A stretch of DNA of 64,000 nt, taken from Actinomycetota bacterium. GTDB taxonomy: Bacteria > Actinomycetota > Acidimicrobiia > IMCC26256 > PALSA-555. The DNA is taken from positions 26,757 to 90,756 of the forward strand of contig PLJD01000070.1 of NCBI GenBank assembly GCA_003140175.1, in the 5' to 3' direction. Made by a program: the position numbers and the translations under genes. Positions 25,460-34,376 of this stretch are shown in pieces; the stretch's first letter is position 1, and every line of letters starts with the position of its first letter. The notes beneath the pieces are model-generated. The model saw only the letters and a list, made by a program, of their open reading frames with translations, did no database searches and was not told the DNA's origin.

Positions 25460-26635
25460 ATGTCCGTCCTCGTGCTCACTCCCTGGTCGCCGTCGCCTCA
25501 CCCCCGCGACCGCTCTCACCGCCGGCGCCGGGCTTGGATCGTCGCCTCGCTCGCCCTCGGGGTGCTCGTCGTGCCGCTCCAGGCGGTAGCCAGCGCTGCG
25601 AAGGCCCCGCCGACCGGGCCCGCCAAGCACGTGTTCGTGATCATGCTCGAGAACGAGAGCTACAACACCACCTGGAGCGCAGGATCCGCGGCGCCGTACC
25701 TGGCGACGACGCTCCGCCGCCAAGGCGTGCTCCTCACTAACTACTACGGGATCGGCCACGTCAGCCTCCCGAACTACGTCGCCGAGATCAGCGGGCAGGG
25801 CCCGAGCCTGTCGACCCAGGGTGACTGCACGACGTACAAGGACTTCACCGCCACCGGCACCGGCACGCTCGGTCAGGTCCTCGGCGACGGCTGCGTCTAC
25901 CCGAGCTCGGTCAAGACCATCGCCGACCAGCTGACCGCCAAGGGTCTGACCTGGAAGAGCTACCAGGAGGACATGGCGAACTCGACCACCGAGCCCACGA
26001 CCTGCCGGCACCCGGTGCTGGGGTCGCCCGATCCGACGGTCGTGGCTCGCCTCGGCGACGAGTACGCGACCCGCCACAACCCGTTCGTGTACTTCCACTC
26101 GATCATCGACTCCCCGAGCTGCGCAGCCAACGTCGTCGACCTCAAGGCGCTGCCCGCCGACCTGGCCTCGATCCGGACCACCCCGAACTTCTCGTTCATC
26201 ACGCCGAATCTCTGCGACGACGGGCACGACAGCCCGTGCGTCGATGGGCAGCGCGGCGGCCTGGTGTCCGCCAACCAGTGGCTGCAGACCTGGGTACCCC
26301 GGATCCTCGCCTCACCCGCCTACAAGAAGGACGGGATGGTCGTCATCACCACCGACGAGGCTGAGGCCAGCGGCGTCGGCCTCGACGCGACCGCCTGCTG
26401 CCACGAGGCCCAGGCGCCGAACGTCACCGCGGCGGGCGACACTGGTCCCGGCGGTGGGCGCGTCGGCGCGCTCGTGCTCTCCCGCTTCGTCAAGCCCGGC
26501 AGCACGGCCACCACGCCCTACAACCATTACTCGCTGCTGTGCAGCCTCGAGAACACCTTCGGGCTCGCGCACCTCGGCTACGCCGCGACGCCCGGGCTGC
26601 AGTGCTTCGGCAAGGACGTCTACCAGCGACCCTGA
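25460..26635 (+). CDS. Secreted phosphoesterase (phospholipase C/acid phosphatase superfamily)
   Basis: 391 aa. A basic head and hydrophobic helix (about 27-46) form an export signal. The mature protein starts KHVFVIMLENESYNTTW, the metal-binding opening of the PF04185-type phosphoesterase family, followed by YYGIGHVSLPNYVAEISGQ and a late metal motif VVITTDEAEAS. Six or more Cys suggest disulfides. It probably hydrolyses phosphate esters outside the cell. It lies 216 bp after the glycosyltransferases and may be independent. No clear ribosome site at ATG 25460. Confidence 0.88.
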   Translation: MSVLVLTPWSPSPHPRDRSHRRRRAWIVASLALGVLVVPLQAVASAAKAPPTGPAKHVFVIMLENESYNTTWSAGSAAPYLATTLRRQGVLLTNYYGIGHVSLPNYVAEISGQGPSLSTQGDCTTYKDFTATGTGTLGQVLGDGCVYPSSVKTIADQLTAKGLTWKSYQEDMANSTTEPTTCRHPVLGSPDPTVVARLGDEYATRHNPFVYFHSIIDSPSCAANVVDLKALPADLASIRTTPNFSFITPNLCDDGHDSPCVDGQRGGLVSANQWLQTWVPRILASPAYKKDGMVVITTDEAEASGVGLDATACCHEAQAPNVTAAGDTGPGGGRVGALVLSRFVKPGSTATTPYNHYSLLCSLENTFGLAHLGYAATPGLQCFGKDVYQRP

Positions 26636-26859
26636 CAAGCGTCCCGGCTCCGGACTCCGTGCTGCCCGACGGGCTCAGCGACCGCGACGACTGATCGTGA
26701 CGGCCGGAGACGCCGGCTGCCGAGTGCGACCGGTCGCGGGGGGCAGCCCCCCGAGGTCGGCTGACCAATCGGCGCCCGCGAGGGTTTGCGGAGGGGCGAC
26801 GCCTACAGTTGCCCCGTCGCGCCCGGCGCGCCCGAGGTTCTGTTGACTCCGCCTCCCCC

Positions 26860-27741
26860 GTGACCACCGCTCCCATCCCCCCGCCGCGCCAGCGCGGCCG
26901 TCGACCCGACGTGACGCGCACCGGGCGCGTGCGGCGTCGCCGCATCCGAATCGCGCTCGCGCTGGCGATCGTCGCTGCCCTCGTCGGCGCCGCGATCGGC
27001 ATCCGCTCACTCCTCAAGACGCCGAAGCCGCCGGTGGTGGCTGGATGCGAAGTCACCATCGGGCAGGCGACCTACTCGCTGGACCTCGCCCAAGCCTCGA
27101 ACGCGACGACCATCGCGGCGGTCGGAAAGCGACTGGGACTTCCCGACCATGCGGTCACCGTCGCCCTCGCCACCGCCCTGCAGGAGTCGGGCCTCCACAA
27201 CCTCGGCTACGGCGACCTCGACTCGCTCGGCCTCTTCCAACAACGGCCGTCGCAGGGCTGGGGCACGCCGGCCGAGATCCTGACACCCCACTACGCGGCG
27301 GCGGCGTTCTTCGAACATCTCGCCGCGGTGCCGGGCTGGGAGACCCTGCCCGTCACGGTGGCCGCCCAGCAGGTGCAGCGCAGCAGCTCACCGGACGCGT
27401 ACGCGCAATGGGAGTCCGAGGCCCGCACGCTCGCCGAGGGGCTCACCGGTGAGGTGCCGACCGGGTTGAGCTGCCAGTTCCCGGGCTTACCCCCCGGCGC
27501 GACCGCCTCGCTCTCCGACGCGATGAGCCTGGAGCTCGGTCCCCCGACCGTGGGAGTTGCGGTGCTCGCCGCCCGGGGCTGGACGGTCTCGGCCTGGCTG
27601 GTCGGGCACGCCACCCAGTTCGGGATCACCTCCGTCGCCTTCGACGGGCGGGCGTGGACCGCGGCCGGCGGGGCCTGGGGCCCGGACCCGGTGGCGGGCT
27701 CGGAGGTCATCGTGACCCGCGTCCACACCGGGTCCACCTGA
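26860..27741 (+). CDS. Membrane-anchored lysozyme-like protein
   Basis: 293 aa from GTG 26860; an earlier TTG at 26809 is possible. A Pro/Arg-rich head and one helix (about 28-50) anchor the protein. Residues about 80-195 resemble a lytic-transglycosylase/lysozyme-like domain: ALATALQESGLHNLGYGDLDSLGLFQQRPSQGWG, with catalytic-type Glu in QESGL, as found in many actinobacterial wall proteins. The C-terminal 90 residues form a small alpha/beta domain of unknown role. The envelope-facing topology is inferred. Convergent with the quinone oxidoreductase. Confidence 0.75.
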   Translation: MTTAPIPPPRQRGRRPDVTRTGRVRRRRIRIALALAIVAALVGAAIGIRSLLKTPKPPVVAGCEVTIGQATYSLDLAQASNATTIAAVGKRLGLPDHAVTVALATALQESGLHNLGYGDLDSLGLFQQRPSQGWGTPAEILTPHYAAAAFFEHLAAVPGWETLPVTVAAQQVQRSSSPDAYAQWESEARTLAEGLTGEVPTGLSCQFPGLPPGATASLSDAMSLELGPPTVGVAVLAARGWTVSAWLVGHATQFGITSVAFDGRAWTAAGGAWGPDPVAGSEVIVTRVHTGST

Positions 27742-27764
27742 CGGGCGCGGCGCGGCGCCGCGTG

Positions 27765-28760
27765 TCATGCGTCGGGACACGTGACACTTCGCCCGATCAC
27801 CTGACGGTCGCGGAGTCGCTCGAGCGTGGCCGCGACGTCGTCGAGGCCGACGTGTGCCGAGACGAGGGGCGTGAGCCGTCGGGAGCCGAGGAGCTTCATG
27901 ATCTCGTCGTGCACCGACTCGAGCACCCGACGATTCCCCTCACCTCGGCTGTAGGCGCCCATGTAGAGACCGACGACATCGTGGTTCCGGAAGAGGACTC
28001 GGTTCGCCGGCATGTTCTGGATCTCGCCGCCCGCGAAGCCGATCAACACGATCATGCCCTCGGACGCCACACAGCGCTGCGACGCGCGGAACGTCTCACC
28101 GCCGACCGGGTCGAAGATCACGTCGGCGCCGCGCCCGTCGGTGGCGTCGCGCACGATGGGAACGAAGTCCTCGTCGCGATAGTTGATCGCCAGTTCTGCG
28201 CCCAGGGCGCGGCACGCCGCGACCCGTTCGGCACTGCCGGCCGTGGCGATCACGTGGGCGCCGGCGAGGACACCCAGCTGGACGGCGGCTGATCCGGTCC
28301 CGCCCGCGCCGGCGTGCACGAGCAGTGTCTGACCGGCCTCTAGGCGGGCGCGGCGGTGCAGCGCGACGTGCGCGGTCCGGTGCGAGATGTGGGTCGCGGC
28401 CGCGTCGACGTCGGTGACGTCGTCGGGCACGTCGTAGACGCCCGTCGCGGGCACCAGCGCTTCCTGCGCGAAGCCCCCCGCGGGGAGCGCAGGGACTCCG
28501 ACCACCCGCCGCCCAACCAGCCCGGCGGCGACGTCATCGCCGACGGCCACGACGCGCCCCGCGACCTCGAGGCCGGGCGTGAACGGCAACGGAGGATCGA
28601 GCTGGTAGCTGCCCCGGCAGAGGAGCACGTCGGGCAGGCTGAGTGAGGCCGCGCCGACGCGGACCGTCACCTGGCCGACCCCGGGTTGGGGGGAGGCGAC
28701 GTCCTCGAGATGGAGCGCGGCGGTCGGTTCGCCGTGACGATGGACCTGTAACGCGCGCAT
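27765..28760 (-). CDS. Zinc-free NADPH:quinone oxidoreductase family protein
   Basis: 331 aa MDR-family enzyme. N-terminal GroES-like domain (VRVGAASLSLPDVLLCRG), Rossmann domain with HAGAGGTGSAAVQLGVLAGA (about 148-167) and the YRDEDF/GADVIFDPVGG stretch. No zinc-binding Cys set is present, placing it with quinone reductases or enoyl-CoA-type reductases rather than alcohol dehydrogenases. Its ATG follows the stop of the CaiB gene by 2 bp, so the two form an operon and probably act on the same acyl-CoA route. Substrate unknown. Confidence 0.92.
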   Translation of the reverse strand: MRALQVHRHGEPTAALHLEDVASPQPGVGQVTVRVGAASLSLPDVLLCRGSYQLDPPLPFTPGLEVAGRVVAVGDDVAAGLVGRRVVGVPALPAGGFAQEALVPATGVYDVPDDVTDVDAAATHISHRTAHVALHRRARLEAGQTLLVHAGAGGTGSAAVQLGVLAGAHVIATAGSAERVAACRALGAELAINYRDEDFVPIVRDATDGRGADVIFDPVGGETFRASQRCVASEGMIVLIGFAGGEIQNMPANRVLFRNHDVVGLYMGAYSRGEGNRRVLESVHDEIMKLLGSRRLTPLVSAHVGLDDVAATLERLRDRQVIGRSVTCPDA

Positions 28761-28762
28761 CG

Positions 28763-29971
28763 CTACGTCATCGCCTCGCCGAAGGCGCCCTGGCGGACGA
28801 GCGTCTCGACGCGGCCGTCGTCGTACCCGACCAGGTCGCGCAGCACCGCCGCGGTGTGCTCACCGAGCGTGGGGGGCGGTGTGGTGGCGGTCTTGCGGTG
28901 CCCGTCGAACCGGAATGGCGACGCCAACACCGTCCGGCGGCCGAGGCCGGGGACGTCGACCTCGACGACCGCGTCCCGGTGGGCGAGCTGGGGATGGGTC
29001 AGCGCGTCGTCGATCCGCTGGATGCGAGACGCCGGGATCCCGATCGTCTGGAGCGCCGCGAGCCAGTCGGCGCTGGAGCGGGTACGGAAGGCTCGCCGGA
29101 CGAGCGCGAGGTAGCTGTCGAGGTTGTCCTGGCGAGCCGGACGGGTGGCGTACCGGTCGTCGTCGGTGAGCGCCGCGCAGCCGGGGACCTCGGCCAGCAC
29201 CGTCGCCAGGCGGGCCTGAAAATGCAGCGAGGTCTGCACCAGGATCGACTCGCCGTCGGCCGCCTCGACGACGAGCGTCGTGGGCGGCGCGAGGGTGCGT
29301 TCCCGGTCGCCGACGAGCAGCCACCCGAGCAGCGACTCGAGCATGCTGATGTCGACGTGTGCGCCCCGGCCTCGGCGTTCACGGGCGACGAGGGCGGCCA
29401 GCACCCCCTGGGCCGCGGTGGCGCCGGCCACCAGATCGGCGAGCGGCAGCGGGACCGGCATGCCGAACGAGCCCACGGGCCCGGTCAGCTCGAGGACGCC
29501 GCCGAAGGCCTGCACCGCCCCGTCGGTGGCAGGGAACTGGGAGTGGGGCCCGTCGGGCCCGAACCCCGTGATGGTGCAGTACACGAGGCGAGGGTTGAGC
29601 GGGGCGACGTCGTCGTAGGTGATGCCCAGGCGCGTCGTGACCCCCGGGCGATAGTTCTCGAGCAGCACGTCGCTGACTCGGACCAGGTCCGCGAGGACGC
29701 CGGTCCCGGCCTCGGTCTTGAGGTCGAGCACGATTCCCCGACGGTCCCGGTGCAACGCCAGGTAGAAGGGGGACGGCGGGTCGCCCGGCTCCAGGCCGGT
29801 CCCGGCTCGGGTGGGGTCACCCGCGGGGGGCTCGACCCGGACGACGTCCGCGCCGAGATCAGCGAGGGCCCGCGCCGCGACCGGTCCCGAGAGGAACGTG
29901 GTGAGGTCGAGCACCCGGACCCCGGCCAGGGGCCGGGATGGATCGCCGTCGCCGGTCGTCGGGGAGTCCAC
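28763..29971 (-). CDS. CaiB/BaiF family CoA-transferase
   Basis: 402 aa from GTG 29971; the frame extends to 30091 but the extra residues are low-complexity. GVRVLDLTTFLSGPVAA, LGADVVRVEPPAGDP and RRGIVLDLKTEAG are family landmarks, with Asp in PLPLADLVAG as the likely catalytic residue and TDGAVQAFGGVLE as the preceding loop. Operon with the quinone oxidoreductase (2-bp gap). Likely CoA transfer in fatty-acid, steroid or aromatic catabolism. A poor ribosome site makes the start uncertain. Divergent from htrA. Confidence 0.92.
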   Translation of the reverse strand: MDSPTTGDGDPSRPLAGVRVLDLTTFLSGPVAARALADLGADVVRVEPPAGDPTRAGTGLEPGDPPSPFYLALHRDRRGIVLDLKTEAGTGVLADLVRVSDVLLENYRPGVTTRLGITYDDVAPLNPRLVYCTITGFGPDGPHSQFPATDGAVQAFGGVLELTGPVGSFGMPVPLPLADLVAGATAAQGVLAALVARERRGRGAHVDISMLESLLGWLLVGDRERTLAPPTTLVVEAADGESILVQTSLHFQARLATVLAEVPGCAALTDDDRYATRPARQDNLDSYLALVRRAFRTRSSADWLAALQTIGIPASRIQRIDDALTHPQLAHRDAVVEVDVPGLGRRTVLASPFRFDGHRKTATTPPPTLGEHTAAVLRDLVGYDDGRVETLVRQGAFGEAMT

Positions 29972-30301
29972 AGCCTGCTCAGGTGGCACGGGGCGGAGTC
30001 TCCCCTGCGCTCCCGCCCGGCCGCCACCGGGGCTCGCCGCGGCTCCTGGAAGGTCACCGGGCGCGCCAGAATGCGGACGGCCCCTCGACACCCCGAGTGG
30101 GGGAAAGATCTCAGCCGGCCCGGGGTTCCCGTTCGGGTGGGCGCAGCACAGCCCGAGATGCCCGGGAACCAGTCACGGTCCCCGGACGTGATTCACAGGA
30201 CAGTTTCAGCCGCGAGGACGAATATCGACTCGGAGCAGAGAGGCAGGGCGATGCGGGGGGCATCGCGAGGACGGGCTCAGCCCAAGGGAGATCGGTTCAA
30301 C
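29972..30301. other. Divergent regulatory region between CaiB gene and htrA
   Basis: 330 bases without a gene. Contains the two-step inverted repeat at 30124-30170 and an AT-richer patch GAATATCGACTC near 30219-30230 that may be part of the htrA promoter. Confidence 0.5.
30124..30170. repeat. Two-step inverted repeat upstream of htrA
   Basis: Outer arms GGTTCCCG (30124-30131) and CGGGAACC (30163-30170) are perfect; inner arms TCGGG (30133-30137) and CCCGA (30152-30156) can extend the stem. It lies 130 nt before the htrA start; operator or leader structure. Confidence 0.45.
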
Positions 30302-31759
30302 ATGACCTGGTGGCAAGACGACGAGTCCCCCACCCCGGCCCGGCCGCCGGTGCCGCCACGACGGCGCGTGCCGACGGAATCCGACCCGACGCTTCCGCAC
30401 CACGCACCAACGGCGGTGTGGGTGCCGCCCCAGACGATGAGCAGCGCCGGTGGGGTCGGCGGGCCTCCGACTGCGCCCGGCACCGGCGCGGGTGGCGGCG
30501 GCGCCGCGGGGTGGCCTCCGGCTCCGGGCTCCCACCATCGCCAGCCGCCCCGGCGGAGGCGCCACACGCTGTGGGCGCTCGCCGCGGTGCTGGTCGTCGC
30601 GGTGGGCGTCGGCGGGGCGGTCGCCTGGGGCGTGAACAACACGTCGAGCATCTTCCCGACCAGCTCGGTTCGCCCGGGCGCGCCCGCCAAGCAGGTCAGC
30701 CAGCAGAAGGCGGACCCGTCCGCGATCGCTGGCCAGTCGGACCCCGGGATCGTCGACGTGACCTCGACGCTGAGCCTCCAGAACGGCGAGGCCGCCGGCA
30801 CCGGGATGGTGCTGACGTCCTCGGGTGAGATCCTGACCAACAACCACGTCGTCGACGAGGGCACGTCGTTCACGGTCAAGATCTCGAACGGGTCCAAGAC
30901 CTACCCGGCCAAGGTGATCGGGACCGACAAGACCGACGACATCGCCATCATCCAAGCGGAGGGAGCGTCGGGACTCACACCGCTTTCCTTCGGCAACTCC
31001 TCGAGCGTCTCGTCCGGCGACAGCGTCATCGCGATAGGCAACGCGCTGAACAAGCCTGGGCCGCCGACCGTCACCCAGGGCACCGTCACGGCGCTGAACC
31101 GCTCGATCACCGTCAACAGCGATGTCGGCGGACAGGAATCCCTCAGCGACCTCATCGAACACAACGCCCAACTCGAGCCGGGCAACTCCGGTGGCCCGCT
31201 CTTCGACGCGGCCGGCCAGGTGATCGGCATGAACACCGCCGCCGCGAGCGGCGCGATCCCCCAAGCGGGCACCAACGACGGGTTCGCCATCCCGATCAAC
31301 GACGCGATGACGATCGCCCGCCAAATCGAGAGCGGCCACAGCGGCGGCAACATCAACGTGGGGGCGAGCGGGTTCCTCGGCGTCGAGGTCGAGCCGCAGC
31401 CCACCAGCGGCGGTGGAACCGGCGGGTTCGGAGGCGGCGGCGGGTTCGGGAGCGGCGGCGGACGCGGCGGGTTCAACAACGGCGGCGGGATCGACAACGG
31501 GGGAAGCAACGGCACCCAGAGCGGCAACGGCGTCGTCGTGCAGGCGGTCGAGCCCAACACTCCAGCCGCGTCGGCCGGCATCACCGCCGGCGACACGATC
31601 ACCGCGGTGGATGGCACGACCGTGACCTCCAACACCGACCTGACCGCGATTATCGAGGCGAAGCACCCCGGCGATGTGGTGCGGGTGACCTGGGTCGACC
31701 AGTCAGGCAATCAACAGACCGCGACGGTGCGCCTCGCCGCCAACCCGTCGGCGACCTGA
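30302..31759 (+). CDS. Membrane-anchored HtrA/DegP-type serine protease
   Basis: 485 aa. Cytosolic Pro/Gly-rich head (1-87), one membrane helix (88-110), trypsin-like domain (about 145-345) with the full triad His182 (NNHVV), Asp213 (TDDIAII) and Ser296 (PGNSGGPLF), then a PDZ domain (357-480). A Gly/Asn-rich insertion (about 369-408) splits the first PDZ strand GFLGVEVE from the next strand GVVVQAVEP. The family removes or refolds damaged exported proteins. ATG 30302 has AAGGGAG 11 nt upstream; ATG 30251 is an alternative. Convergent with the CPBP protease. Confidence 0.95.
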   Translation: MTWWQDDESPTPARPPVPPRRRVPTESDPTLPHHAPTAVWVPPQTMSSAGGVGGPPTAPGTGAGGGGAAGWPPAPGSHHRQPPRRRRHTLWALAAVLVVAVGVGGAVAWGVNNTSSIFPTSSVRPGAPAKQVSQQKADPSAIAGQSDPGIVDVTSTLSLQNGEAAGTGMVLTSSGEILTNNHVVDEGTSFTVKISNGSKTYPAKVIGTDKTDDIAIIQAEGASGLTPLSFGNSSSVSSGDSVIAIGNALNKPGPPTVTQGTVTALNRSITVNSDVGGQESLSDLIEHNAQLEPGNSGGPLFDAAGQVIGMNTAAASGAIPQAGTNDGFAIPINDAMTIARQIESGHSGGNINVGASGFLGVEVEPQPTSGGGTGGFGGGGGFGSGGGRGGFNNGGGIDNGGSNGTQSGNGVVVQAVEPNTPAASAGITAGDTITAVDGTTVTSNTDLTAIIEAKHPGDVVRVTWVDQSGNQQTATVRLAANPSAT

Positions 31760-31771
31760 GCAAGGTCGCCG

Positions 31772-31789
31772 ACCGGGAGGCGGCCCGGT
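31772..31789. terminator. Hairpin between convergent htrA and CPBP genes
   Basis: ACCGGG / CCCGGT arms with a 6-nt loop in the 50-bp gap; short and without a U-tract. Confidence 0.4.
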
Positions 31790-31809
31790 GGACGCGCACG
31801 CGGTCGGGC

Positions 31810-32766
31810 TTACCGCACCGCGAAGACGAGGAGCACGGCTACCAGGTTGAAGGTGGCGTGGGCGACCATGCCCGGTCCCAGCCGCTGGTAGCGCCATCGC
31901 AGGACACCGAGGTAGATCCCGAGTGCTCCGATCGTGAGAAACGTGATGAAGGTCTCGGCCAGCCCCATCCCGACCTGGTAGTGCGCCGCCGCGAAGCACG
32001 CCGCTTGGGCGAACACGGCGACTCGCGCCCCCCAGCGGCGGGTGATCGCCGACTGGACCAGACCCCGAAAGAACAGTTCCTCGAAGAACGGTGCGCCGAC
32101 CGCGACGATCAGCGCCAGGACGACCGCGGTCAGCGTGCTGCTCGTCAGCCCGTTGGTGAGCGAGCTGCCCCGGACGGTCTTGGTCGGCAGCAACGGGATG
32201 AACGGCGCGACGAGCACGACCGTGGCGATGCGACCGATGAAGGCCGCGAGGACCCCGACGCCGACGTCCTGGCGGCGGATCCCGGCGAGCCCGAGCTGGC
32301 GTAACGACCCGTTGCCATAGCGACGCGCCGCGAGCACGCAGGCGCCGAACAGTCCGGCCCAGAGGCCGAACTGGGACAGCAACAACACCACGACGGACTG
32401 ACTGGAGAGACCGGCGACGAGCAGCGCGATGGCGATGCCGGCGCCGAGCACTTCGGCGGTGACGAACCCGCCGAGCGCGAGGCCGCCACCGCGAACGCCG
32501 ACCTGCTCGTCGGTCACGCCCCGCGGTGGGAACCAGGGCCGCTCCGGCGGGGGCGGGCCCGTGAACGCCGTCCATCCCCGCCCGTCCCACCAGCGCTGCG
32601 GCGCCTCGCCCGACGGGTCGGCGTACCAGCCGGGTGGTGTACCGCGCGGGGTCGACCGACCGGCGTGGGGCGTCCAGGTGGCGCCGTCCCACCAGCGCCA
32701 CCGCGTCGCGTCCCAGGGATCGGCGTACCAGCCCGGCGGGATCCCGGCCGGCGTGATCATCGTCAT
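31810..32766 (-). CDS. CPBP-family intramembrane metalloprotease with two DUF2510 domains
   Basis: 318 aa. Two DUF2510 repeats come first: GWYADPWDATRWRWWDG (about 12-28) and GWYADPSGEAPQRWWDG (45-61). Then about seven membrane segments follow, with the abortive-infection/CAAX protease motif EELFFRG (Glu-Glu-x3-Arg) and later FAAAHYQ and HATFNLVAV supplying the metal-binding His. The family cleaves within membranes or processes prenylated or leader peptides; substrate unknown. DUF2510 is thought to be a small Trp-rich sensor or docking module. ATG 32766 or 32760; an upstream extension of the frame is not coding. Confidence 0.88.
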   Translation of the reverse strand: MTMITPAGIPPGWYADPWDATRWRWWDGATWTPHAGRSTPRGTPPGWYADPSGEAPQRWWDGRGWTAFTGPPPPERPWFPPRGVTDEQVGVRGGGLALGGFVTAEVLGAGIAIALLVAGLSSQSVVVLLLSQFGLWAGLFGACVLAARRYGNGSLRQLGLAGIRRQDVGVGVLAAFIGRIATVVLVAPFIPLLPTKTVRGSSLTNGLTSSTLTAVVLALIVAVGAPFFEELFFRGLVQSAITRRWGARVAVFAQAACFAAAHYQVGMGLAETFITFLTIGALGIYLGVLRWRYQRLGPGMVAHATFNLVAVLLVFAVR

Positions 32767-32792
32767 GGTTGCGGCGGTCCGGCGCGGGACGC

Positions 32793-33222
32793 TCAGCCGG
32801 CCACGATCGCGGCGACGATGCTGATGCCCAGCAACGCCAGCGCGAGGTAGCCGAGCAGCAGGCCCGCGATCGCCAAGCCGCGCCCGCGCTGCCAACCGGA
32901 CGACTCGTGGATCTGGTGGAGCGCGATGTGGCCGAAGATCACCGAGAGCACCGACCCGATCCAGAACATCCACACAATGCCGAGCACGAGCGCCGCCACC
33001 GCGAAGCCGTTCGTGCGGGCGTCGAGCGTCGGCGGTGCGGGCTGGTACGCGACGGCACCGTCGGGACTCGGCCACGCCGGTCGGTACGCCATGGGTGGGA
33101 GCCCGCCCCGCCGGCGCTGGCGGCGGACCAACCCATCCACCCGGCGCAACGTCGGGAGCAGGAGGAGGAGGCCGCGACCCGGACGCAGCCGGCGGCGTGG
33201 GCTCGTCGTCATCGTCGTGCAT
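32793..33222 (-). CDS. DUF4190 membrane protein with apparent frameshift
   Basis: The C-terminal part in one frame (33092 down to 32793) has the DUF4190 pattern: TNGFAVAALVLGIVWMFWIGSVLSVIFGHIALHQI then a second helix pair LAIAGLLLGYLALALLGISIV. The natural start is in another frame: ATG 33222 with GAGGAG 7 nt upstream, beginning MHDDDDEPTPPA and a Pro/Gly head (GGWVGPPPAPAG) typical of this family. The two frames join perfectly if one base is removed from the CCCC run at 33106-33109, giving PAPAGGLPPMAYRP. So this is a frameshifted gene or a sequencing error; intact length would be about 142 aa. Function unknown. Confidence 0.65.
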
Positions 33223-33657
33223 CCGGCGCTCCTCAGCCAACCGCCGACGCGCAGCGTGCCATGCCGTCGCGGCCGCGACAAGGATCGGCACCCGACGCTC
33301 GCACCTGAACCGCGCCGCGCCGTGGCGCCCCGATCTGCGATACCCGACCGCGACGGGTCCGCCAGATCGGCGAGCCCATGCCGACCGCGAGCGCGGGCCG
33401 GGACGGCCGGCGGAAGTGGCGCGGCCGGCCGGTAGGCTCGCCCGCTGTGCCGGTGGAAGGAGAGAAGGTACGCCAGCTGCTCGAGCTGGCCGCCAGCCGG
33501 CGACCGTCGAGACGCCCGACGGCGAGCCCAAGACCCCCAGCGCAGGGCCGCCCCATCCCCCCGGCTGCTCACGGTGGCGATGGCGACCTTCGTTGAGCCG
33601 CAGGCTCGGACGGCGTTTGAGGAGACGCGCCCGAATCACCAGCGGCCAGGTTGGGTG
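33223..33657. other. Divergent intergenic region
   Basis: 435 bases between the DUF4190 gene and the secreted protein gene. No confident gene. A TAGGCT box at 33433-33438 sits 8 nt before a GTG at 33447 that opens a 49-codon frame rich in Arg/Pro; it has the leaderless layout seen elsewhere here but no recognisable protein, so I do not call it as a gene. Confidence 0.4.
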
Positions 33658-34365
33658 ATGCGACGGGCCCGGGCGGCGACCGTGGCGGGTCAGGGTTCGT
33701 GGATTCGGCGCGGCGCGATCGCCTTGGTCGTCGCGGGCGCAGTCGGCTTCGCCGCGGGCACACCGGCCGAGGCGCGCTCGGTCAAGCTCTCCAACTCGGC
33801 CATTCTGCGGGCCGGGGTGATGAGGGCGGAAGATGTGCCCACCACCTGGGGTTCGAAGAAGCAGAGCTCCACCGCTTCCGTCTACACCGGTCTCTCGCCC
33901 TGTCGACAGATCAACACCGCGGAGACCGCGGCGAACCGTCGAGTCCCCCGGGCGCGGTCCGCGCAGTTCGACGACCCCCAGTCGGCGGGTACGACCCTGG
34001 CCGACGACACGGTGTACGCGTTCCCGAGCGCGAGCGCCGCGGGCCGCTACCTCGCCGCTTACCAGGCGAGCAGCGCGGCGCCGTGTCTCCAGACCGTTCT
34101 GGCGAAGGCCGTGGGTTCGGCCGGGACGGCGACCGTCGTCCCGTTGACCGCCCAGTTGCAGGGCCTCGGGGATGCCAACGCCGGCTATGAGGGAACCATC
34201 CAAGGCACCAACCATCAGGGCCAGGCGATCGCGCTGGTCGCGGATCTGGTCACCGTCCGCGTCGGGCGCGCGGTCGTCACCTTCGAGTTTCTGAACGCGA
34301 ACGTGCAGATTCCCCAGGGGCCCGGCATCGTCGACGCCGTCGTGCGGCGGCTTCAATCCCCTTAG
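33658..34365 (+). CDS. Secreted protein of unknown function, PknH-sensor-like pattern
   Basis: 235 aa from ATG 33658; the frame is open to 33574 but a basic head plus signal peptide (about 17-40, ending PAEARS) fits this start. The mature domain has two Cys (LSPCRQIN and AAPCLQTV), a repeated Ser/Ala-rich helix SASAAGRYLAAYQAS and late strands GQAIALVADLVTVRVGRAVVTFEF. This resembles the extracellular sensor domains of PknH/LpqN-type proteins, by pattern only. A hairpin terminator follows at 34377. No operon partner. Confidence 0.7.
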   Translation: MRRARAATVAGQGSWIRRGAIALVVAGAVGFAAGTPAEARSVKLSNSAILRAGVMRAEDVPTTWGSKKQSSTASVYTGLSPCRQINTAETAANRRVPRARSAQFDDPQSAGTTLADDTVYAFPSASAAGRYLAAYQASSAAPCLQTVLAKAVGSAGTATVVPLTAQLQGLGDANAGYEGTIQGTNHQGQAIALVADLVTVRVGRAVVTFEFLNANVQIPQGPGIVDAVVRRLQSP

Positions 34366-34376
34366 GCCGGGCGCCA

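Noticed and set aside
28643-30301. Long plus-strand open frame running into htrA
   Set aside because: The part before 30302 is antisense to the CaiB gene and has shadow-type composition; only 30302-31759 is coding.
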